A stretch of DNA of 10,398 nt, from assembly GCA_964343265.1 (NCBI GenBank), contig CAYFIW010000048.1, positions 1 to 10,398 on the forward strand. Direction: 5' to 3'. Positions 1 through 6,340 of this stretch are shown here, one piece after another. The notes under the pieces were generated by a model that saw only the letters and a list, made by a program, of their open reading frames with translations, did not search any database and had not been told where the DNA came from. Position numbers and translations under genes: made by a program. Every line of letters starts with the position of its first letter. Positions within the stretch are counted from its first letter, which is position 1. This DNA is from CAYFIW01 sp964343265 (lineage in GTDB: Bacteria; Chloroflexota; Dehalococcoidia; Lucifugimonadales; UBA826).

Positions 1-129
1 GGCTAGTCTGGTCCTAGTGTGCGCCGGTCGGCGCTGGATCTTACGAATTTAAAGATCGGCTAAGCCTGTAGTATATCTCGGTCGGGGTGTCTTCTGGACG
101 GGGAGTTCGACCCTCCCCCGTCTCCACCA
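1..129 (+). ncRNA. ssrA: tmRNA (transfer-messenger RNA), 3' portion
   Basis: This is the 3' end of tmRNA, the RNA that rescues stalled ribosomes together with SmpB. The sequence shows a tRNA-like T arm (stem 101-105/113-117 around the loop TTCGACC), an acceptor 3' strand and an encoded CCA ending at 129. Upstream is the segment around 60-71 (CTAAGCCTGTAG), typical of the 3' strand of tmRNA helix 2. Before that lie pseudoknot-like hairpins: GCGCC/GGCGC at 21-25/30-34 and GATCTT/AAGATC beginning near 38. The tag-peptide reading frame and the 5' tRNA half lie outside the window, so the gene is partial only because the window starts inside it. The assignment rests on these recognised elements, not on a covariance-model search. 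Confidence 0.9.
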
Positions 130-137
130 GATTTATA

Positions 138-166
138 GGCCTTCTGTTTATTACAGAGGGTCTTTT
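138..166 (+). terminator. Intrinsic terminator of tmRNA
   Basis: A 10-bp stem (138-147 with 153-162, containing two G-U pairs) closes a TTATT loop and is followed by TTTT at 163-166. It begins 8 nt after the CCA of tmRNA, as expected for a rho-independent terminator of ssrA. On the minus strand the stem is followed by TATAAATC rather than a U tract, so it probably does not stop transcripts arriving from the converging acyl-CoA dehydrogenase gene. Confidence 0.85.
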
Positions 167-184
167 CTTATTGCGTGAGGTAGT

Positions 185-1366
185 TTAAGAGCTCCATGAA
201 CCTTCAAATATTCTTTCAAAAGCCCAGCCCCATGGCGGACGCAGGAACCCTAAAGCTCTAACATCTTCAAGCCAAAATCCATAAGGAGTGTTCCTGGAAT
301 AAGCACCACCTCCGATGACTTTACTGATTCGCAACAGGATTGATTCTGCGAGTTGAGCAACGGCCTCTTTTGCCAGCAGTGAATTTCTAGCACCCGACTT
401 ATTTTTCTCTATTTCACTGAGCATTCCCTCATATGCCTGTTGTACTAACCAGGATTCGATTTCCACCCTGGCCCACTCAACTTCCTCGAAAGAACGCATT
501 CGATTGTGTTTAGACTCTAATTGTTGCCGGGCTGTATCAACGGCGGTTTCGACAATTCCAGTAATAACGGCAACGAACAAAGCTCCTTGTGGTCTATTCA
601 TACCCGACAGGATTTTGCGTCGGTCGTCTCCTGGAAATGCGACTCTTGTGGCTGGGAAATTATCAAAACTCATTCCATGACTTTGTGTGGCAGTCATGCC
701 GTGTCCATCCCACGGGGCAATGAGTTTCACCCCCGAAGACCCATCCCATAATGTTTCACGCATGTCCAGTATAAAGGTGTCCGGAGTATTTTCTCCTTCA
801 GGAACAGCATGAGTGACCATGTAAGAAGTCATACCTGAACCACTTCCAAAGTGTTTTTGACCACTCAACAAGTACTGAGAATTTCCACTACCTGATTTTG
901 CTATCGAACTGGATTTGGTATTGTCTCCTCCGCTACCGGGTTCAGACATGATAGTTCCCCAGAAATGCCCTTCCTGGACTGTCTTAAAAACCCATTGACG
1001 TTGTTCGTCCCATACGGAAGTGTAGGGTTCCGGGGCTTCTGAAATAGATAACCATCCCGCAGATCCAATTACAGCAGGATGCATAGAGGATACGAGGGCG
1101 ATAGATGAATCTCCGTGAGCCAGGGTTCTAAGAATTTCGCAGACCCTTCTGGTTCCAGTTATATCCCCATCCCAGATTCCTCCAAACTCAGTAGGTACAG
1201 CGACCATTAAATAACCAGATTCACGTAGTCTGTCGAAATCTTCTCTTAGTAATTCGCGTCTTCTCTGTCTTTCAGATCGTTCAGAGGCAAAATGGTCCGC
1301 TATATCACGAACGTTGTTAAGAATAGACTGGGCATCATCAGCTGGTCGACCAGTCATTTCATACAT
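185..1366 (-). CDS. Acyl-CoA dehydrogenase family flavoprotein
   Basis: A full-length (393 aa) member of the acyl-CoA dehydrogenase superfamily of FAD enzymes, which normally form the alpha,beta double bond of acyl-CoAs. Visible landmarks are an N-terminal helical part with VAVPTEFGG (55-63, the P-x-x-x-GG motif), the flavin/substrate motif MSEPGSGGD (140-148, equivalent to TEPGAGSD), the middle beta-domain LSGQKHFGSG (167-176), and a C-terminal four-helix part ending KVIGGGAYSRNTP (349-361). The usual C-terminal YEGT-type catalytic Glu is not seen; the corresponding stretch reads EDVRALGFLRPPWG (367-380). It may therefore use an acid elsewhere, or belong to the monooxygenase-like (DszC-type) branch. 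The ATG at 1364-1366 is preceded by GGAG (1375-1378) at 8-nt spacing. It lies 49 nt downstream of the hydrolase gene on the same strand, suggesting co-transcription. The substrate is unknown. Confidence 0.85.
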   Translation of the reverse strand: MYEMTGRPADDAQSILNNVRDIADHFASERSERQRRRELLREDFDRLRESGYLMVAVPTEFGGIWDGDITGTRRVCEILRTLAHGDSSIALVSSMHPAVIGSAGWLSISEAPEPYTSVWDEQRQWVFKTVQEGHFWGTIMSEPGSGGDNTKSSSIAKSGSGNSQYLLSGQKHFGSGSGMTSYMVTHAVPEGENTPDTFILDMRETLWDGSSGVKLIAPWDGHGMTATQSHGMSFDNFPATRVAFPGDDRRKILSGMNRPQGALFVAVITGIVETAVDTARQQLESKHNRMRSFEEVEWARVEIESWLVQQAYEGMLSEIEKNKSGARNSLLAKEAVAQLAESILLRISKVIGGGAYSRNTPYGFWLEDVRALGFLRPPWGWAFERIFEGSWSS

Positions 1367-1415
1367 TGATTTTTCTCCGAGAATTAGTTTTTCCTAAACA
1401 AGTGTAATCGAGGAA

Positions 1416-2174
1416 TCACCGATTATTTGAAGGTTCATTTGATTTTAGAAAACGACGGGCATGCTCTACAACTTCGTCAATATGCTCCTGAGAATCTTTC
1501 CACGGAAAAATTGTCGTCTCTGAGTTCGGGGCTAAGCTTGCTACTTCCATCGCTGCCGCGTATGGATGAGCCGGGACATCATCCGGAGCAATCAGGAGTG
1601 GTGTTTGTAGGGACCTAACGAAATCCCGGGAAACTGTAAAAACAAAGTCGGCACGACTTGTATACATATTATTTAGAAATGCATCTACCTTATCCATAGT
1701 AACTTCAGGTCGTTTTTCGCAGAGAGTTGGGCCCCAGCGTTCTGTGTTGTTTCGGTAGAATATGTCCGGATGTTCCGGGCTGAAACCACTTGGCTGCATC
1801 AATGCTGCTGCAATTATTCTGTCTGGTGCCAGCTTTAGCAGGTTGTGAATCATCGGCCCGCCTATGCAGAAACCCATGACCAGGAATTTATCAATTCCAA
1901 GATGGTCCATCAGACCCAGTTGATCTTCAGAGTAGGCATCCCATGGCCTATCTACTTCAAGGGGACCGGAGGATTTTCCTGCAGCCGCGTTTCTGAGATC
2001 GGCAGATATACAGTGAAAATCGTCTTTGTATGTCTTCATTGGATTGAACGGAACATCTCCGTCCAGTGACGCTATGGATGAGTTTAATCCACCACCTGGA
2101 ATGATTAACAAAGGGAATCCTGATCCGGATTCTTCGTAATAGATGCTTACAGATTCTTTTTCATAATACGGCAT
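1416..2174 (-). CDS. Alpha/beta hydrolase with cysteine nucleophile
   Basis: A predicted cytosolic alpha/beta-hydrolase-fold enzyme. From the chosen start (252 aa) it has the oxyanion-side motif IPGGG (25-29), the strand/turn CISADLRNAAAG (55-66), the nucleophile elbow GFCIGG (101-106) with Cys103 where serine is usual, a candidate acid at Asp198/199 (IAPDD) and a candidate His231 (QEHID). A Cys nucleophile in G-x-C-x-G recalls dienelactone hydrolase, but the overall sequence looks more like a general hydrolase or haloperoxidase-type protein. The frame stays open upstream to a GTG at 2226-2228 (270 aa). I prefer the ATG at 2172-2174 because it has GGAGAG (2183-2188) at 8-nt spacing and directly opens the first fold strand (MPYYEKESVSIYYEE), whereas the GTG has only a weak AATAAG ahead. 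It is the upstream gene of a likely two-gene transcript with the acyl-CoA-dehydrogenase-like protein. The substrate cannot be inferred. Confidence 0.82.
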   Translation of the reverse strand: MPYYEKESVSIYYEESGSGFPLLIIPGGGLNSSIASLDGDVPFNPMKTYKDDFHCISADLRNAAAGKSSGPLEVDRPWDAYSEDQLGLMDHLGIDKFLVMGFCIGGPMIHNLLKLAPDRIIAAALMQPSGFSPEHPDIFYRNNTERWGPTLCEKRPEVTMDKVDAFLNNMYTSRADFVFTVSRDFVRSLQTPLLIAPDDVPAHPYAAAMEVASLAPNSETTIFPWKDSQEHIDEVVEHARRFLKSNEPSNNR

Positions 2175-2613
2175 CGAAAACACTCTCCAAAACTGATTTT
2201 TCCAACTAATGCGGGGGAGGATATCCACCTTATTTTAAAGAATTGGGTTTATTGGACTTTAGGTATTTGAGAAATGTAACAGATTGTCTTCCGTGTTAGA
2301 AATTGACGTTCCTTCAGCCATAAATCATTGTCTAAATACACATTTATGAAGACGGTTGTTTTTTGAAACATAAAGTTTCCTCTATATATATGTCTTAACA
2401 ACTAATATTAATTATCGTATTAGATTGTTATTTCATACATAATTGGTTTTGGAAATTTACTTTAATTACACTCTTTTATAAAACGTGAAGTTCAATTAAC
2501 ATTTGGCATTGGAAATAAAGAAATAATGTTCAGACAATAAAAAAAGTTGGGTCGTCATTTTGGTGCCTGGTTTGTTCAGGATTAATAAACTCCATAAGTG
2601 TGATGTTTTAAAT
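2175..2613. promoter_or_regulatory. AT-rich divergent intergenic region
   Basis: This non-coding stretch separates the leftward hydrolase gene from the rightward propeller gene and must hold both promoters. It contains two small inverted repeats: GAAAC/GTTTC (2365-2369 and 2375-2379) and CTAATA/TATTAG (2402-2407 and 2418-2423, 10-nt spacer). Either could be an operator or chance in AT-rich DNA. I see no convincing coding potential: a 71-codon antisense frame at 2496-2711 overlaps the signal peptide of the next gene and looks random. No clear minus-strand promoter stands out by eye. Confidence 0.5.
2363..2390 (+). promoter_or_regulatory. Possible sigma-70-type promoter for the propeller gene
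   Basis: TTGAAA (2363-2368) and TATATA (2385-2390) are separated by 16 bp, a plausible -35/-10 pair reading toward the propeller gene. The GAAAC/GTTTC inverted repeat overlaps the -35 box and spacer, where a repressor could act. The pair lies more than 200 nt upstream of the start codon, implying a long leader, and AT-rich DNA yields such matches by chance. Confidence 0.25.
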
Positions 2614-5277
2614 ATGAGTTCGTATCGACGTGTACTTAAGATAGTACTTGGGTTTATCGGTTTCTTTATGCTGGCTTTAGTTATGGCTAATCCTCTACAA
2701 ATCTTTGCCAATCCAGTCTCTCTTATCTACCTGGAGGTGCATAAAAATGGAGTAAACGGCGTTGACGGCCTTGGCTATGCTAGTTCAGTAACGATTAGTC
2801 CTGATGGTAACCATGCTTATGCCGTAGGAATTACGGACGACGCGCTTGTAGCGTTCTCAAGGGATTCATCCACGGGTGCTCTTACTTACCTTGAGATGCA
2901 TAAAGATGGAGTAAACGGCGTTGACGGCCTTGATGGGGCTATAAAAGTAACGGTCAGTCATGATAATAACCATGTTTATGTTTCAGCATTTATAGATGAT
3001 TCAATAACGCTTTTCTCACGGAACTCATCTACAGGTGCCCTCACTTATGTTGAGACCTACGAATCCCCCGCCCAAGGCGGTCTTATTGGTGCGATGGATG
3101 TAATTGTAAGCCCTGATGGAAATCATGTTTATACGGCTGCATCTGACGGGACAGGTATCGACTACGTGGCAGTGTTCTCAAGGGATTCATCCACGGGCGC
3201 TCTTACCTATGTGGAAAAGCATGGAGAGCATGATAATACGGGCGCAATGCAAAACGTACGACAGGTAAGTATAAGCCCTGATGGAAATAACGTTTATGCT
3301 GCTGTTAAAAACTACGATAGCCTTTTTGTTTTTTCAAGGAATTCATCCACGGGTAGTCTTACCTACGTGGAGCGTCACGATAATGACGGAGGAGCAGATG
3401 GGCTTAACAGTATTGAGCACACCACTGTAAGTCCTGATGGGAATTACGTTTATACTGTTGGAGGTAATTCAATAAAGGTGTTTTCACGGAATTCATCCAC
3501 AGGCGCTCTTACCTCAGTTGAGTCTTATAATCATGGTGATATTAGTTCGCTTCGAAATATAGAAAAATTGAGTATAAGTCCTGATGGGAATTACCTTTAT
3601 ACTGTATCGTCGTGGTCAGACCACAAAATTGTGGTGTTTTCAAGGAACTCGTCCACAGGTGCTCTTACATACTTGGAGGAGCACGAAGATGGGGTAAACG
3701 GCGTCGACGGCCTTCAAGATGCCTATTCGGTAACGGTCAGTCCTGATAATAACTATGTTTATGTTGCAGCTCACTCAGACCACTCAATTGCGGTTTTTAA
3801 AGTTGCCACTCTACCCGGAGCACCGACAGGTGTCTCAGCGACAGGTGGTAATGGACAGGCTACAGTGTCATGGACAGCCCCTGCATCCGACGGTGGAGCT
3901 GCTATTAGCCAGTACACGGTTACATCCTCACCCGGCGGACAAACTGCGACTACCGCAGGAACATCTGGCACTGTAACGGGATTAACGAATGGAACATCTT
4001 ACACGTTCACTGTAAAAGCAACTAACAGTGTGGGAACCGGTTCAGCGTCCGGCGCATCAAGCGCTGTTGTGCCAGCAACCGTACCGGGAGCACCGACAGG
4101 TGTATCGGCAACAGGTGGTAATGCAGAGGCTACAGTGTCATGGACAGCCCCTGCATCCGACGGTGGAGCTGCTATTAGCCAGTACACGGTTACATCCTCA
4201 CCCGGCGGACAAACTGCGACTACCGCAGGAACATCTACCACGGTAACTGGATTAACCAATGGAACCTCCTACACGTTTACGGTGACAGCGGCGAATAGTG
4301 CTGGAACCGGTTCAGCGTCCGGTGCATCAAGTGCTGTTGTACCAGCCACTGTACCTGGAGCACCGACAGGTGTGTCGGGGACAAGTGGCAATGGACAGGC
4401 TACAGTGTCATGGACGGCACCAGCATCAGATGGTGGAGCTGCTATTAGCCAGTACACGGTTACATCCTCACCTGGTAACTTCACTGCAACTACTGCAGGA
4501 ACATCTGCCATAGTGACGGGTTTAACAAATGGAACTCAATACAGATTTGAAGTTACCGCGACTAACAGTGTTGGGACCGGTTCTGCCTCTAGTCCATCTA
4601 ATGCTGTTACACTTCCGACTGTACCCGGAGCACCGACAGGTGTATCGGCAACAGGTGGTAATGCAGAGGCTACAGTGTCATGGACAGCCCCTGCATCCGA
4701 CGGTGGAGCTGCCATTACGCAGTACACTGTTACATCTTCGCCTGGTGGAATAACTGCGACTACTGTAGGAACATCTGCGACTGTAACTGGATTAACTAAC
4801 GGAACTAATTACACGTTTACTGTAACTGCAGCTAACAGTCTTGGTACCGGTTCTTCTTCAAGTGCTTCAGATTCGACCAGTGTACCTCCCCCCCTAATTT
4901 TCAGTGTTGAGTCTTCTTCTGCCAGTGTTGGGTCAGGTACCAATGCTGTTACAGCAGGAGTTATATCTGGTGGTGTTGGGACTTTCACAGGACAGGTTAA
5001 CTGGGGAGATGGAACTACAGAATCAGCGATTGTCACGGGTAACAGTGTAGTCGGAGGAAAACATACCTACGCTTCAGTCGGTACATATACAGCTACAATC
5101 ACGGTTACAGACTCTGCCGGCCAGCAGGTTTCTGATTCAATCGTATTCAACGTGACAACCGACAACGCAACTGTGACCATACCTTCTGTTGGGACTACAG
5201 GTTTGGGAATGATTGCTGTTTCGATAGTTTCCCTGTTTTTATGGACAGTTTATAGACGTAACAGAACCGTGAATTGA
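2614..5277 (+). CDS. Exported lactonase-type beta-propeller / FN3 / PKD surface protein
   Basis: A predicted exported, surface-anchored protein (887 aa). An n-region MSSYRRVLK and hydrophobic core (10-25) form a signal peptide with likely cleavage after A25 or A32. Residues ~33-400 hold seven repeats of an S-x-D-[GN]-N-x-x-Y strand followed by FSR-[DN]-SSTG-x-LT-x-x-E, a seven-bladed propeller of the lactonase/YVTN type. The N-terminal strand LIYLEVHK can close the last blade. Four FN3 domains of exactly 90 aa begin at residues 401, 491, 581 and 671. A PKD-like domain follows (~761-850; WGDG, then HTYASVGTYTATITVTD). The tail (856-887) has IPSVG, a hydrophobic stretch and YRRNR, resembling IPTL-CTERM/sortase-like C-terminal signals. 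Family knowledge suggests adhesion or glycan/matrix binding; enzymatic lactonase activity is not assured. I chose the ATG at 2614 because it directly starts the signal peptide, although its ribosome site is weak. An in-frame TTG at 2560 would add 18 unhelpful residues. Confidence 0.88.
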   Translation: MSSYRRVLKIVLGFIGFFMLALVMANPLQIFANPVSLIYLEVHKNGVNGVDGLGYASSVTISPDGNHAYAVGITDDALVAFSRDSSTGALTYLEMHKDGVNGVDGLDGAIKVTVSHDNNHVYVSAFIDDSITLFSRNSSTGALTYVETYESPAQGGLIGAMDVIVSPDGNHVYTAASDGTGIDYVAVFSRDSSTGALTYVEKHGEHDNTGAMQNVRQVSISPDGNNVYAAVKNYDSLFVFSRNSSTGSLTYVERHDNDGGADGLNSIEHTTVSPDGNYVYTVGGNSIKVFSRNSSTGALTSVESYNHGDISSLRNIEKLSISPDGNYLYTVSSWSDHKIVVFSRNSSTGALTYLEEHEDGVNGVDGLQDAYSVTVSPDNNYVYVAAHSDHSIAVFKVATLPGAPTGVSATGGNGQATVSWTAPASDGGAAISQYTVTSSPGGQTATTAGTSGTVTGLTNGTSYTFTVKATNSVGTGSASGASSAVVPATVPGAPTGVSATGGNAEATVSWTAPASDGGAAISQYTVTSSPGGQTATTAGTSTTVTGLTNGTSYTFTVTAANSAGTGSASGASSAVVPATVPGAPTGVSGTSGNGQATVSWTAPASDGGAAISQYTVTSSPGNFTATTAGTSAIVTGLTNGTQYRFEVTATNSVGTGSASSPSNAVTLPTVPGAPTGVSATGGNAEATVSWTAPASDGGAAITQYTVTSSPGGITATTVGTSATVTGLTNGTNYTFTVTAANSLGTGSSSSASDSTSVPPPLIFSVESSSASVGSGTNAVTAGVISGGVGTFTGQVNWGDGTTESAIVTGNSVVGGKHTYASVGTYTATITVTDSAGQQVSDSIVFNVTTDNATVTIPSVGTTGLGMIAVSIVSLFLWTVYRRNRTVN
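2747..2932 (+). repeat. Duplicated 27-bp segment within propeller blades
   Basis: A 27-bp stretch encoding a GVNGVDGL segment is identical at 2747-2773 and 2906-2932, 159 bp (one 53-codon blade) apart. A third, slightly diverged copy lies near 3690-3716. The Asp/Asn/Gly-rich loop is a recurrent element of this propeller family. The near-identity of the DNA suggests recent blade-to-blade copying, as in the FN3 units. Confidence 0.85.
3814..4893 (+). repeat. Four tandem 270-bp FN3-encoding repeats
   Basis: The repeats run 3814-4083, 4084-4353, 4354-4623 and 4624-4893, each exactly 270 bp (90 codons) with no indels. Each starts with a PGAPTGVS-encoding segment. DNA identity is uneven. Units 1 and 2 are identical over 110 bp (3857-3966 = 4127-4236). 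Units 2 and 4 are identical over 86 bp (4087-4172 = 4627-4712). Unit 3 is more diverged at its start and in its second half. This mosaic suggests recent duplication plus recombination or conversion between units. Confidence 0.93.
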
Positions 5278-5326
5278 ATTCCTCTTTATTGTTGGAAAAA
5301 ATAACGACTTGAGTCCACTTTTTGTT

Positions 5327-5815
5327 TTAATTACTTCCCAGTCCTATAAGTACAACCCCGATAATAACCAGTCCTGCACCGAAAATGACTCTGGGTGTGA
5401 CTTTCTCCACATTCCGTAGAAAAATAGCAGTCAGGAAAATAGTGACAAGTGGGTTTGCTGCTATAACAGGGGTAACTATTACAACAGGTGCTATTGTCAG
5501 AGCCAAGTACCAACAGGAGACTCCGAATGCTGAAGCACAGCCAGCACCCAGTACGAATATCCAGGATTTTTTCTGAGCATTGGCTCCATCATTGATCGCG
5601 TTCTTGCCAAAAATTATCGCTGTTATAAGAAAGCCAAACAATAAAGAGAAACTTGTAGCTACCATAGGTGATGCAAAGTCAGTTGCTATCTTTTTCGCAA
5701 GTACAGCCATGGCACCGTAAATTGCAGCTGCGATAATCGCACATATATATCCTGCGTATGGCGAAAGTGTCTTGGAGAATTTGTTAGGGTTGATGATTGA
5801 GGTTACAGAGTTCAT
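5327..5815 (-). CDS. EamA/DMT transporter, second half (one EamA domain)
   Basis: A membrane protein of 162 aa containing a single EamA domain of the drug/metabolite transporter superfamily. It has a soluble N-terminal stretch (1-17) and about five hydrophobic segments: YAGYICAIIAAAIYGAMAV, MVATSFSLLFGFLITAIIF, SWIFVLGAGCASAFGVSCWY, IVTPVIAANPLVTIFLTAIF and VIFGAGLVIIGVVLIGL. The PLVTIFLTAIFL-R segment is the hallmark region before the last helix. Usual DMT transporters carry two such domains in one chain of about 300 aa. Here the second half is a separate ORF whose ATG (5813-5815) overlaps the stop codon of the upstream half as ATGA, so translation is probably coupled. The substrate is unknown. 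It converges with the propeller gene, with 49 nt between and no clear hairpin terminator. Confidence 0.8.
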   Translation of the reverse strand: MNSVTSIINPNKFSKTLSPYAGYICAIIAAAIYGAMAVLAKKIATDFASPMVATSFSLLFGFLITAIIFGKNAINDGANAQKKSWIFVLGAGCASAFGVSCWYLALTIAPVVIVTPVIAANPLVTIFLTAIFLRNVEKVTPRVIFGAGLVIIGVVLIGLGSN

Positions 5816-6240
5816 TTTTGACTCACTACCACCATCACACCGCCCATAATCAAAAGTGTGCCTGCAGCGATCAGAAAATTGAGTGATTCGCCCGTAAATA
5901 TGATTGCGAAAGCAGTAGCGAATAATGGTGTTGTGGATATGACCACGGTTGCCCTAGAAGCCCCTATCAGGCGGATTGAAGTGAAATTCATCAATCTTCC
6001 TCCGGGAAAATTGAGTGCTCCTGCCATCAGGAACCATAGAAAAACTCCGGCTGGTAAGGCAAGAATTTCTGGGGTATGGAAAATGAATGCCACTGACATA
6101 GTTATGACGGTGGATGAAATCAATGACACCACTGTCGCACTTGTGGCACCGACGGTTCTCATGCCCAGTCGTGCCAGGACCGCACTGGTTCCAAACCCCA
6201 GGGACGCGCCTATAGCGAGGATTATCCCGGTTAACAATGT
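5812..6240 (-). CDS. EamA/DMT transporter, first half, 5' end lost in assembly gap
   Basis: The visible 142 residues form one almost complete EamA domain: TLLTGIILAIGASLGFGTSAV (first helix), TSATVVSLISSTVITMSVAF, PAGVFLWFLMAGALNF, the hallmark GASRATVVISTTPLFATAFAIIFTGE region spread over the fourth helix, and LLIMGGVMVVVSQK at the end. The start codon lies in or at the edge of the N gap. Since helix 1 is already present, probably only a few residues are missing. The stop (TGA, 5812-5814) overlaps the start of the second EamA ORF. Together the two look like one two-domain DMT permease divided into two polypeptides, either naturally or by a one-base frameshift in the A5 run just before the junction. 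Confidence 0.78.
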   Translation of the reverse strand, partial: TLLTGIILAIGASLGFGTSAVLARLGMRTVGATSATVVSLISSTVITMSVAFIFHTPEILALPAGVFLWFLMAGALNFPGGRLMNFTSIRLIGASRATVVISTTPLFATAFAIIFTGESLNFLIAAGTLLIMGGVMVVVSQK

Positions 6241-6340
6241 NNNNNNNNNNNNNNNNNNNNNNNNNNNNNNNNNNNNNNNNNNNNNNNNNNNNNNNNNNNN
6301 NNNNNNNNNNNNNNNNNNNNNNNNNNNNNNNNNNNNNNNN
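6241..6340. other. Assembly gap (100 N)
   Basis: A run of exactly 100 N, a conventional placeholder for a scaffold gap, so the true length is unknown. It removes the 5' ends of two divergent genes (the leftward EamA half and the rightward SDR) and whatever promoters lie between them. One or more small genes could be hidden if the real gap is larger. Confidence 0.97.

Noticed and set aside
521..751. 76-codon plus-strand frame with a CxxC motif
   Set aside because: It is antisense to the conserved middle of the acyl-CoA-dehydrogenase-like gene; the CxxC is incidental.
2496..2711. 71-codon minus-strand frame in the divergent region
   Set aside because: It overlaps the signal peptide of the propeller gene, lacks a clear ribosome site and has no recognisable features.
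3814..4893. CRISPR-like direct repeats
   Set aside because: The repeats are 270 bp, adjacent without spacers and in frame with protein domains.
3771..5036. Several 63-86-codon open frames on both strands over the FN3 region
   Set aside because: They recur with the 270-bp repeats and encode the same low-complexity pseudo-proteins each time. They are shadow frames of the repeated FN3 codons.
5278..5326. Bidirectional terminator between the propeller and EamA genes
   Set aside because: There are A and T tracts but no stem of useful length between them.
5858..6240. Open plus-strand frame continuing through the gap into the SDR
   Set aside because: It is antisense to the EamA domain, has no SDR-like sequence, and is joined only through N. 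The SDR N-terminus must lie in the gap.
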